DNA from: Prevotella sp.
GTDB taxonomy: Bacteria; Bacteroidota; Bacteroidia; Bacteroidales; Bacteroidaceae
Direction of reading: 5' to 3'
DNA length: 35,875 nucleotides
NCBI GenBank assembly: GCA_017458005.1
Contig: JAFTGH010000007.1
Coordinates: forward strand, 1-35,875
Part shown: positions 17,465 through 25,181 of the stretch, piece after piece
How the letters are laid out: the number at the start of each line of letters is the position of its first letter
Position numbering within the stretch: the first letter of the stretch is position 1
Translations under genes and position numbers: made by a program
Notes under the pieces: generated by a model
The model's input: the letters and a program-made list of their open reading frames with translations, nothing else
The model's database searches: none
Told to the model about the DNA's origin: nothing

Positions 17465-17576
17465 GGTTGACTTAGAGTCAAACAATCGGTTGACTTAGAG
17501 TCGAACGATCGGTTGACTGGAGTCGAACGGTCGGTTGACTGGAGTCAGCAGGTCTGTCGACTGGAGTCGACAACCG
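17465..17576. repeat. Array B: five 22-23-bp palindromic repeats
   Basis: GACT cores begin at 17469, 17492, 17515, 17537 and 17559. Units with a 3-nt centre (TTGACT-TAG-AGTCAA) have a 23-bp pitch and units with a 2-nt centre (GACT-GG-AGTC) a 22-bp pitch. The last unit, GTCGACTGGAGTCGAC, is a perfect palindrome except its 2-bp centre. The array follows the susD terminator. Confidence 0.9.
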
Positions 17577-17633
17577 AATAGGATGCTTCCAACGATTGAT
17601 TACAACGGCACTTTACATTGAATACATAGGCAC
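17555..17633 (-). repeat. 79-bp repeat segment, inverted copy of 35580-35658
   Basis: The reverse complement of this segment aligns without gaps to 35580-35658 with 70 of 79 positions identical (my count). It contains the last palindrome of array B and a 57-bp unique flank. No open reading frame is supported in either copy. The remaining space to 17,680 holds nothing I recognise. Confidence 0.92.
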
Positions 17634-17680
17634 TTACAACTGCGTTGCTTGCCTTGCATTCGAAAAAACTCAAGATTCTC

Positions 17681-17711
17681 TTGGTTTTTTGCTCACTTAA
17701 TAGTATCTTTG
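17681..17711 (+). promoter_or_regulatory. Promoter of the degradative operon
   Basis: TTGG at 17681-17684, a 19-bp gap and TATCTTTG at 17704-17711 match the Bacteroidota consensus, 29 bp before the 1020-residue enzyme's start. Confidence 0.7.
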
Positions 17712-17739
17712 CAGTTACTATCGCTAAAACAATATCAAG

Positions 17740-20700
17740 ATGAGAAAACTATATACCTCTCGTATCGCTATGCTGTTGATGGCATACTGTATCACCTTTA
17801 ACCTGCTTGCCGCACCCAAGCCTAAGAAAGAAGTGTATATTCCCATGGACTACTCCACCTGCGGCTATCACGCCTCAGAGCAGTCGATTCCTGATGCCGC
17901 AGTGAGGATATCCCTCCAGGCGGAGAGCGGTGATAACCATGCGCGTATCCAACAAGCGTTGGACTATGTGGCAGCACTGAAACCCGACCAGAACGGTCTT
18001 CGTGGCTGTGTTCTGTTGGGAGAGGGTGTGTTCCGCATCAGCAAGCCACTACGAATCACCACTTCTGGTGTGGTGTTACGAGGTGCCGACAGACGGAAGA
18101 CGGTCATACAGAAGACGGGTGTCGAGCGAGGTGCCGCCATCTATGTAGAAGGTACGGCAACGTCCCTCAAAGGAGACACGATAGCCATTGCCAACGAGAA
18201 AGTCATGGCAGGCAGCACACAACTCACGTTACAGTCGACGAAGGGACTGCGGACAGGCAGTCGTATCACCATTGTCCGTCCCAGTACCAAGGAATGGATT
18301 GAGGCTTTGAGGATGAATGACTTTGGCGGTGGTCTCGACTACACGGGATGGAAGGCAACGGATATTGACATCACATGGGACCGTACCATCACCGCCATCA
18401 ACGGTACGACCATCATGCTCGACGCTCCCATCACCACCACCCTCTCCCATGAGTACGGGGGAGCCTTCGTCATCAATGCCCATCATACTGGTGAGATTAC
18501 AGAATGTGGTGTCGAGAACCTGACGATTGACTCCGAGCATGCCACATGGAACAAGAAGGATGAGGACCACTGCTGGGATGGTGTCTTCATGAATCATGTA
18601 CGAGACGGATGGGTTCGCAGGGTAGTATTCCAGCATCTCGCAGGCTCTGCCGTCAACCTGCAGAAGCAGACCAGCAGGATCACCATAGAGGACTGTATAG
18701 CCCAAGAACCTGTCTCCGAGATAGGAGGCTGGCGCCGACAGGTATTCCTGACCCGTGGACAGCAGACGCTCTTCCAGCGTTGTGTCTCCCGTCAGGGCAT
18801 CCACGACTTTGCCGCAGGCTATTGTGCCGCAGGCCCTAATGCCTTCGTACAGTGTGAGGGCGAAGAATCCTTAGGTTTCAGTGGCAGCATCGGCTCGTGG
18901 GCATCCGGCTTGCTCTTCGACATCGTGAATATCGACGGCAGCGACCTACGCTATGCCAATCTGGAGCAGTTCCAGTTCGGTACGGGATGGAACACGGCAA
19001 ACTCGATGTTCTGGCAGTGTACCGCCTCCACCATCGAGTGCTACTCACCCGATAGTGATAACCGCAGCAGTGGTCATGGCTGTTGGGGAACCCTGACAGG
19101 TAATGGGGAATGGACCAGCAGTAACGACCATGTAACACCCCGCAGTCTGTTCTACGACCAGTTAGAGAAGCGATTAGGGAAACTGCCTTTCAATCCCCAT
19201 ATCCTCCCCCGTCCCACCAACGCCTCCAGTTCTCCGACTGTAGAGCAGGCGATGGAGATGGCACAAGAGTCACTGACACAACCCAGACTCACCTTGGAGA
19301 TGTGGCTGGACAGTATTCCCTATCTAGCCGCCGTCAGTCCTGTCACTACGAGATTACCAAAGGCTACCAAGGAACAGGCAGACCAACTTCCCTCCTACTC
19401 CATCATCAACGGACACCTTGCCGCCGACGGCATGTTGCTGACTGGTAACCAATACGCCATCCCCTGGTGGAGCGGCAGGGTGAAAGACAATTTCGTACAG
19501 AAAGACGCGAAGCCTGCCGTCACCCGTTATGTGCCAGGACGAGAGGGAACGGGTTGGACAGACCGCATCGACTCCGTTGTCAACTATCTTGCCAGCAACC
19601 ACTATAGTTCCCTATACCACCACTACGGACTATGGTATGACCTGCGAAGGACTGACCATGAGCGCATCCGTCGTGCAGATGGCAATGTGTGGGCACCCTT
19701 CTATGAGCAGCCTTTCTCACGCTCTGGGGAAGGTACCGCATGGGACGGTCTCTCACGCTACGACCTCAGCAAGCCCAACCGATGGTATTGGAGTCGCCTG
19801 AATGACTTTGCCCATCAGGCAGCAAGCAAAGACATCCTGCTCTATAACGAGCACTATTTCCAGCATAACATCCTGGAGGCGGGAGCCCACTGGGTAGACT
19901 GTCCCTGGCGACCTGTCAACAATATCAACGGCACGGACTTCCCAGAGCCTGTACCCTTCGCCGGCGACAAGCGCGTCTTCATGGCAGAGCAGTTCTATAA
20001 CGAGCAGGACCCCGTGCTACGCCCCCTCCATCGACAGTATATCCGCATGTGTCTAGAACAGACCAAAGACCAGCCTAACATCATACACTCCATCAGTGCC
20101 GAATACACAGGTCCCCTGCATTTCACCCGTTTCTGGCTGGAGACCGTTGCCGAATGGGAGGCAGAGACAGGGCATCATCCCCTGATAGCCCTCAGTTGTA
20201 CCAAGGACGTGCAGGACAGCATCCTCGCCGATCCCCGACTGCGTAAGGTGGTGGACATCATCGATATCCGCTACTGGCACTATAACACCAAGGAACTATG
20301 GGCACCCGAGGGAGGACGTAACATGGCGCCCCGCCAGTGGATGCGTAAGATCAAGGTGGGAAAGACGGGCTTCGAGGAGGCATATCGCTCTGTCGCAGAA
20401 TGCCGTAACCGCTATCCAGAGAAGGCGGTCACCTTCTTCTCCCAGCAATATCCCACCTATGGATGGGCGATCCTGATGGCTGGCGGGTCACTGCCTAACA
20501 TCCCTCTTAACGCTCAACGCTCAACGCTCAACGCTCAACTCTTGAAGGATGTCTGCCAAATGAAAGCCGTTGACGGAGAAGGCTGCATCGCCTTGGGAGA
20601 TGGCAAGACGGGCTACCTCGTCTATGCCCAGTCGCAGAAGGCTAGTATTCCTGTCGTCACAGGGAAATACCACGTCTATACGATGGACCTGCGAACTGGT

Positions 20701-20802
20701 GACATCACGCTCTCACAGAAAGGTGTCCGCATGTCTGACACCTTCCAGGCTGTTGATACCAAAGGGAATAATCTCTATTGGCTTCGCCTAATCGCCAAAT
20801 AG
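17740..20802 (+). CDS. Two-domain secreted protein: beta-helix plus putative hydrolase domain
   Basis: This 1020-residue protein starts with a signal peptide (about 25 residues). Residues about 50-460 look like a pectate-lyase-type right-handed beta-helix: an early NHARIQQALDYVAALKP segment, then GVVLRGADRRKTVIQKTG and repeated short strands. Residues about 500-1000 form a second domain with aromatic- and acid-rich motifs (HHYGLWYDLRR, LLYNEHYFQHN, HSISAEYTGP, DIIDIRYWHYNTKELW) resembling a TIM-barrel hydrolase; I think this matches an uncharacterised family (possibly DUF6298) but cannot confirm it. It opens its own operon behind a good promoter, next to pectin-type glycosidases. A polysaccharide lyase, hydrolase or bifunctional enzyme are all possible. 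A 7-bp microsatellite lies within its 3' part. Confidence 0.7.
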   Translation: MRKLYTSRIAMLLMAYCITFNLLAAPKPKKEVYIPMDYSTCGYHASEQSIPDAAVRISLQAESGDNHARIQQALDYVAALKPDQNGLRGCVLLGEGVFRISKPLRITTSGVVLRGADRRKTVIQKTGVERGAAIYVEGTATSLKGDTIAIANEKVMAGSTQLTLQSTKGLRTGSRITIVRPSTKEWIEALRMNDFGGGLDYTGWKATDIDITWDRTITAINGTTIMLDAPITTTLSHEYGGAFVINAHHTGEITECGVENLTIDSEHATWNKKDEDHCWDGVFMNHVRDGWVRRVVFQHLAGSAVNLQKQTSRITIEDCIAQEPVSEIGGWRRQVFLTRGQQTLFQRCVSRQGIHDFAAGYCAAGPNAFVQCEGEESLGFSGSIGSWASGLLFDIVNIDGSDLRYANLEQFQFGTGWNTANSMFWQCTASTIECYSPDSDNRSSGHGCWGTLTGNGEWTSSNDHVTPRSLFYDQLEKRLGKLPFNPHILPRPTNASSSPTVEQAMEMAQESLTQPRLTLEMWLDSIPYLAAVSPVTTRLPKATKEQADQLPSYSIINGHLAADGMLLTGNQYAIPWWSGRVKDNFVQKDAKPAVTRYVPGREGTGWTDRIDSVVNYLASNHYSSLYHHYGLWYDLRRTDHERIRRADGNVWAPFYEQPFSRSGEGTAWDGLSRYDLSKPNRWYWSRLNDFAHQAASKDILLYNEHYFQHNILEAGAHWVDCPWRPVNNINGTDFPEPVPFAGDKRVFMAEQFYNEQDPVLRPLHRQYIRMCLEQTKDQPNIIHSISAEYTGPLHFTRFWLETVAEWEAETGHHPLIALSCTKDVQDSILADPRLRKVVDIIDIRYWHYNTKELWAPEGGRNMAPRQWMRKIKVGKTGFEEAYRSVAECRNRYPEKAVTFFSQQYPTYGWAILMAGGSLPNIPLNAQRSTLNAQLLKDVCQMKAVDGEGCIALGDGKTGYLVYAQSQKASIPVVTGKYHVYTMDLRTGDITLSQKGVRMSDTFQAVDTKGNNLYWLRLIAK
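20509..20536 (+). repeat. 7-bp microsatellite inside the coding region
   Basis: Four exact tandem copies of AACGCTC occupy 20509-20536 in the 1020-residue gene and encode the odd segment NAQRSTLNAQ at about residues 924-933. Seven is not a multiple of three, so gain or loss of one unit shifts the frame and would remove the last 85-90 residues. Confidence 0.95.
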
Positions 20803-20870
20803 GATGTATTAAAAAATAAAAAAGTCGATAAAAAGATTCCCTTTTGTGACTGATTTACAAAATATATTAC

Positions 20871-20878
20871 TACTTTTG
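20871..20878 (+). promoter_or_regulatory. -7 promoter element of the sigma-factor gene
   Basis: TACTTTTG fits TAnnTTTG, 55 bp before the sigma-factor start. A TTTG at 20843-20846 is 24 bp away, somewhat beyond the usual spacing. Confidence 0.5.
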
Positions 20879-20932
20879 CAGTTGACAAACGATTAAGACA
20901 AACGACTACTTACTAATTAGAATCTACTTAAG

Positions 20933-21445
20933 ATGACTGATTTCTCAGAACTCTACTACAAACATATCGACCAACTGTTTGCTTTTGGCTCCCGTTTCAC
21001 GACGAATCGTGAGATGCTCAAAGACTGCATACAGGATGTCTTTGTGAAACTCTACACCAGACGGGAGAGCCTGGGTCCTATCGACAATGTGGACAACTAC
21101 CTGTTTATCTCCCTGCGTAACCGCATCCATGACGAGTTCCGTCGTAATGGGAAAATGGCAGGTGATGAGATCAACGACACCAATATGCAGGTTGTTGCTG
21201 AAAACGAGGAATACTATCAAGAGCGCATGCAACGACAACAAGAACTGACAGACAGCGTGGAGAAATACTTTGAGAAACTGTCTCCCCGCCAGCGTCAGAT
21301 CATCAATCTCTATTATATCGAGCAAAGGAAATACGAGGATATCTGTCGCATCATGGGTATCAACTACCAGAGTGTGCGCAACCTGATGCACCGCAGCATT
21401 AGCAGGCTCCGTGAATATGCAGGAGAAATGGTGCAAGCAGTATAA
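20933..21445 (+). CDS. ECF (sigma70-like) RNA polymerase sigma factor
   Basis: This 170-residue protein has the two-domain ECF layout: sigma-2 (about residues 8-75, with LKDCIQDVFVKLYTRRE and NYLFISLRNRIHDEFRR) and sigma-4 (about 112-162, LSPRQRQIINLYYIEQRKYE then a helix-turn-helix ending SISRLREY). It should direct polymerase to a small set of promoters. ECF factors in PULs usually come with a FecR-type anti-sigma protein and an STN-containing SusC. Neither is here: the next gene is a 46-residue small ORF and the SusC lacks STN. It may be controlled by its own promoter or by an unlinked partner. Its placement suggests it controls the glycosidase genes that follow. Confidence 0.9.
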   Translation: MTDFSELYYKHIDQLFAFGSRFTTNREMLKDCIQDVFVKLYTRRESLGPIDNVDNYLFISLRNRIHDEFRRNGKMAGDEINDTNMQVVAENEEYYQERMQRQQELTDSVEKYFEKLSPRQRQIINLYYIEQRKYEDICRIMGINYQSVRNLMHRSISRLREYAGEMVQAV

Positions 21446-21510
21446 AAAGCCCCTCCCCGTCATTGGTTACACTACCGCTATTATTGCGTCTTACAATAAA
21501 GTAGACGCTC

Positions 21511-21651
21511 ATGGTAGGTAACGGCAAAAACAAGAAAAAAGAACATACATTTTCTTTTATCCCGTCTCTCCCACCTCTTTCCATGGATGAAAAGAAAGAG
21601 TTGGAGATGCGTATCTATGTCGCTATCTGCCAGTCTGCAGCATTAAAATAG
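21511..21651 (+). CDS. Possible 46-residue small protein after the sigma factor
   Basis: A short open frame from ATG 21511 to TAG 21651 gives 46 residues: a lysine-rich start, a proline/serine middle (PSLPPLS) and an amphipathic end (MDEKKELEMRIYVAICQSA). There is no signal peptide or membrane segment. It sits where an anti-sigma gene would be expected and ends 15 bp before the next gene, so it could be a small sigma-binding protein or a chance frame. I know no family match. Confidence 0.3.
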   Translation: MVGNGKNKKKEHTFSFIPSLPPLSMDEKKELEMRIYVAICQSAALK

Positions 21652-21665
21652 AAAACAAATCAGAT

Positions 21666-23123
21666 ATGAACAAACTACGCATTTTACTATTTTCTGTGCT
21701 GACGTTCGGCATGCCATCTATGGGCACACTGATGGCACAAGAGCGCTATCAGGTTGGTGTCTGTGACTGGATGGTGCTGAAACGTCAGAAACTTGGGGAG
21801 TTCCAACTTGCCAAGGACTTAGGCTGTGATGGTATCGAGATGGACATGGGAGGACTGGGCAAGCGCGAGTTGTTTGACAACAAGATGCGCGACCCAAAGG
21901 AAGCCACCTTCTTCAAACATGTCGCTGACAGTCTGGGTATCCGCATCGGAGCCATTGCCATGAGCGGGTTCTACGGACAAGACCTTACCCAGCGTGACAA
22001 CTATCTCGCCTTGATGGACGACTGCTTTGAGACCATGGACCGGATGGGCGATGTCAAGGTCGCTTTCCTGCCCTTGGGAGGATGCGGCAACGGTTGGACT
22101 GCAGACAAGGCGAAGCGGAAAGAAATCGTCTCTCGACTGCATGCCATCGGCGAGGCGGCAAAGGCTCGTGGCAAGGTGGTAGGTATCGACACCCCACTGG
22201 ATGCCGCTGGCAACCTGAAACTGCTCAAAGAGATTAAAAGTGACGGCATTGCCATCTTCTATAAGTGGCAGACAATCATAGAGAACGGCTGGGACATCGC
22301 CAAGGACATGAGGAAACTGGGTGCCAAGAACATATGTGCCATCCATGCCTCGAACACTGATAGTGTATGGCTCAGCAAGGACCCTGCCATCAACATGCCA
22401 CTTATCAAACAGACCCTTGACGAGATGAACTGGAAAGGCTGGCTGTTTGTGGAGCGGAGCCGTGACGTGAAAATGGTACGTAACGTGAAGATGAACTACG
22501 GAGCCAATGTGCGCTATCTGAAAGAGACCTTCAACACCTACCCAGAGGCTGATGTCAAACTCGACAGTGACGGTCGCGATGCCCAATACGTACAAACCAT
22601 TATCGGTCGCGCTCAGAAGGCTACTGATGAGTTGGGCATCACATGGACACCTATGGGACAGAACGTGCAGAACATCATCGCCAACCGCTATTTCAAACTC
22701 AACGACATCTATGCGGAGCGTGACTCAGTGAAGAAGATCGATAAGAAACTCGCAGAGGCACAATGTGACTCCAAACTCTACCGCTCCCACTACGGATTCC
22801 TTGCCGACCTGTCGATGTACCTGAAACCACATGAGATTGACCGGGTGAAGGACGTGATGACCTTCAACGTGGTAAAGGTGACCTATGAGGCACAATGCGA
22901 CATGATCCCCACACTGAAAGACGTGGAGAAGCAGCAGATTATGGCATGGCTCATCGAGGCACGTGAACTTGCCATCGACGCGGAGAGTTCGAAGAAGAAA
23001 CACGAGGTATTTGGGAAATACAAAGGACGTATCAACAACTACCTGACTAAACGTGGCTACTACCTGACCAAGGAGCGTGAGGCATGGTATGAACGAGTAA
23101 AGGCAAGAGGAGGACAACTATGA
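21666..23123 (+). CDS. Secreted TIM-barrel (xylose isomerase-like) / DUF3826 fusion
   Basis: This 485-residue protein has a signal peptide (cleavage near MAQ, residue 25). Residues about 30-295 form a sugar-phosphate isomerase/epimerase-like TIM barrel with candidate metal residues in GIEMDMGG, VGIDTPLD, ICAIHASNTD and GWLFVERS. Residues about 315-485 resemble DUF3826, a secreted domain common in Bacteroidota PULs (IIANRYFKLNDIYAERD, then FGKYKGRINNYLTKRGYYLTKER). The two parts usually occur as separate proteins, as far as I know. An isomerase-like protein outside the cytoplasm may act on a released sugar or serve as a lyase; the activity is unknown. It overlaps the GH127 gene by 4 bp. Confidence 0.78.
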   Translation: MNKLRILLFSVLTFGMPSMGTLMAQERYQVGVCDWMVLKRQKLGEFQLAKDLGCDGIEMDMGGLGKRELFDNKMRDPKEATFFKHVADSLGIRIGAIAMSGFYGQDLTQRDNYLALMDDCFETMDRMGDVKVAFLPLGGCGNGWTADKAKRKEIVSRLHAIGEAAKARGKVVGIDTPLDAAGNLKLLKEIKSDGIAIFYKWQTIIENGWDIAKDMRKLGAKNICAIHASNTDSVWLSKDPAINMPLIKQTLDEMNWKGWLFVERSRDVKMVRNVKMNYGANVRYLKETFNTYPEADVKLDSDGRDAQYVQTIIGRAQKATDELGITWTPMGQNVQNIIANRYFKLNDIYAERDSVKKIDKKLAEAQCDSKLYRSHYGFLADLSMYLKPHEIDRVKDVMTFNVVKVTYEAQCDMIPTLKDVEKQQIMAWLIEARELAIDAESSKKKHEVFGKYKGRINNYLTKRGYYLTKEREAWYERVKARGGQL

Positions 23124-25177
23124 GAAAACTATTGATAGCCACAATGATAGGATGCGCCACGACAGCGATGGCGCAAGGTGGACTGACTGACATGAGTAAG
23201 AGTCAGCAGGCTAAAATGAGGAATACGCCCATGGGGGCTGTCAAGTGGACTGGCGGTTTCTGGGGGGATCGCTTCAACATGCTGTCAACGACAGGTATCT
23301 GGTCGATGTGGGACACATGGAACACGCCCTACGAGACGATGGATGACATGGGACTGCACGGCAGTAACGGCTTCCGTAATTTCGAGGTTGCCGCTGGGAC
23401 GGTGAAAGGCAAGCACCATGGTCCTCCCTTCCATGACGGAGACATGTACAAATGGCTGGAGGCATGTGCGACGGTATATGCCATCACCAAAGACCCGAAA
23501 CTGGACGCACTGATGGATAAGTTTATCGAGCAGGTGGCACTCGCCCAGCGTGCCGACGGCTATATCCACACCCCTGTAGTCATCTCCGAGCGCAATGCGG
23601 GTATCGACTCTCATGCCAACACGGAGAACGCAGCAGGCATAGAGATAGGAAAAGACCAGAAACACGCCTTTGCCTCACGTCTGAACTTCGAGACCTATAA
23701 CCTCGGACACCTCATCACCGCAGGTATTATCCACAAACGTGCCACTGGTAAGACGACCCTTTTCGAGTGTGGAAAGAAAGCCGCAGACTTTCTCTACAAC
23801 TTCCTGACCAATGACGCTGCGGAACTCTCCCGTAATGCCATCTGTCCCAGCCATTATATGGGGGCTGCGGAGATGTACAGGGAGACAGGTGACGAGAAAT
23901 ACCTGACGCTGGCAAAAGGACTCATCGCTATCCGTGACAGCGTGACCAACGGCGAGGACCATAACCAGGACCGCCATAAGTTCCGTGACCAGTATGAGGC
24001 GATGGGACATGCCGTCCGTGCCAACTACCTCTATGCGGGTGTCGCCGATCTCTATGCGGAGACAGGAGAGGCACAACTGATGAAAAACCTCTCGGCTATC
24101 TGGGACGATATCATTCAACATAAGATCTATATCATGGGGGGATGCGGTGCGCTATACGATGGAGTGTCACCTGACGGCACCACCTATAACCAGCCCTCCA
24201 TCCAGCAAATCCACCAGGCATACGGACGACAGTTCCAGTTGCCACAGGAGGCTGCCCATAATGAGATCTGTGCGCAGATCGGCATGATGCTCTTCTCTTG
24301 GCGTATGTTCCAGACAACGGGTGACGCCAAGTATATCGACAATATCGAGAACGAACTATATAACGGTATTCTCTCTGGCATCTCCATTGACGGAAAAGAC
24401 TTCTTCTACACGGAGACATTACGTCGCACTAAGGAGTTCCCCTACACCATGCGCTGGCCCAAGCACCGCCAGCACTATATCACGTGTTTCTGTTGTCCGC
24501 CAAACACGCTTCGTACGCTCTGCCAAGCACAAGAATATGCCTATGCTGTCGACGGACAGACACTCTATGTTAATCTTTACGGACAAAACCGTTTGGAGGC
24601 AAAAGACTTAGAGATAGAGCAGACAACCAATTACCCGTGGGACGGCAAGATAACCCTCACCATCAAGAAGGCAAAGAACCTACAGACTATCCAGTTGCAT
24701 AAGCCTAACTGGTGTGACAAGTATACTGTTAAGGTCAATGGCGAGACTGCAGACCTTTGTATCTCCCGTAAGTGGAAGAAGGGTGATGTCATTGAACTCA
24801 ACCTTGACATGCGTCCCCGCCTCGTTGAGGCAAACCCGTTGGTTGAGGAGGCGAAGAACCAGATTGCCGTCATGCGTGGTCCTATTGTCTATTGCCTAGA
24901 GGGACAGGATATTCAGGGTGACTATCGCATCAACGACATTGCCCTTCCTGCTGACATCCAACTGAAAGAGGTGCCAATGACTATTGGCGGTCATTCCTTC
25001 ACGGCACTTGAGGGTGACGCACAGATAGTCAGCGACAAGGCATGGGACAACCAGACGCTCTATCGTGAGTTATCAAAGCCTGAGAGCCAGAAAGTACGGA
25101 TACGCCTCATCCCCTATTATGCTTGGGATAACCGTGGCATTCAGGACATGAGTCTGTGGTTGAACTTAGCGCATTAA
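23120..25177 (+). CDS. GH127 beta-L-arabinofuranosidase-family glycosidase
   Basis: This 685-residue protein with a signal peptide (cleaved near AMAQ) belongs to GH127 (formerly DUF1680), retaining enzymes with a cysteine nucleophile held by a zinc site. The ligand pattern is visible: E382-I-C384 in HNEICAQIG and C458-C459 in CFCCPPN. An (alpha/alpha)6 barrel covers about residues 40-470, followed by beta-sandwich domains. Characterised members remove beta-L-arabinofuranose; in B. thetaiotaomicron a GH127 protein of the rhamnogalacturonan-II locus is, as I recall, assigned to aceric acid or a related sugar. It overlaps the upstream gene by 4 bp and lies 4 bp before the GH141-like gene. Confidence 0.92.
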   Translation: MRKLLIATMIGCATTAMAQGGLTDMSKSQQAKMRNTPMGAVKWTGGFWGDRFNMLSTTGIWSMWDTWNTPYETMDDMGLHGSNGFRNFEVAAGTVKGKHHGPPFHDGDMYKWLEACATVYAITKDPKLDALMDKFIEQVALAQRADGYIHTPVVISERNAGIDSHANTENAAGIEIGKDQKHAFASRLNFETYNLGHLITAGIIHKRATGKTTLFECGKKAADFLYNFLTNDAAELSRNAICPSHYMGAAEMYRETGDEKYLTLAKGLIAIRDSVTNGEDHNQDRHKFRDQYEAMGHAVRANYLYAGVADLYAETGEAQLMKNLSAIWDDIIQHKIYIMGGCGALYDGVSPDGTTYNQPSIQQIHQAYGRQFQLPQEAAHNEICAQIGMMLFSWRMFQTTGDAKYIDNIENELYNGILSGISIDGKDFFYTETLRRTKEFPYTMRWPKHRQHYITCFCCPPNTLRTLCQAQEYAYAVDGQTLYVNLYGQNRLEAKDLEIEQTTNYPWDGKITLTIKKAKNLQTIQLHKPNWCDKYTVKVNGETADLCISRKWKKGDVIELNLDMRPRLVEANPLVEEAKNQIAVMRGPIVYCLEGQDIQGDYRINDIALPADIQLKEVPMTIGGHSFTALEGDAQIVSDKAWDNQTLYRELSKPESQKVRIRLIPYYAWDNRGIQDMSLWLNLAH

Positions 25178-25181
25178 TGTA

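Noticed and set aside
17465-17576. Possible CRISPR array
   Set aside because: Units abut directly at 22-23 bp with no unique spacers of constant length, and no cas genes are in the window.
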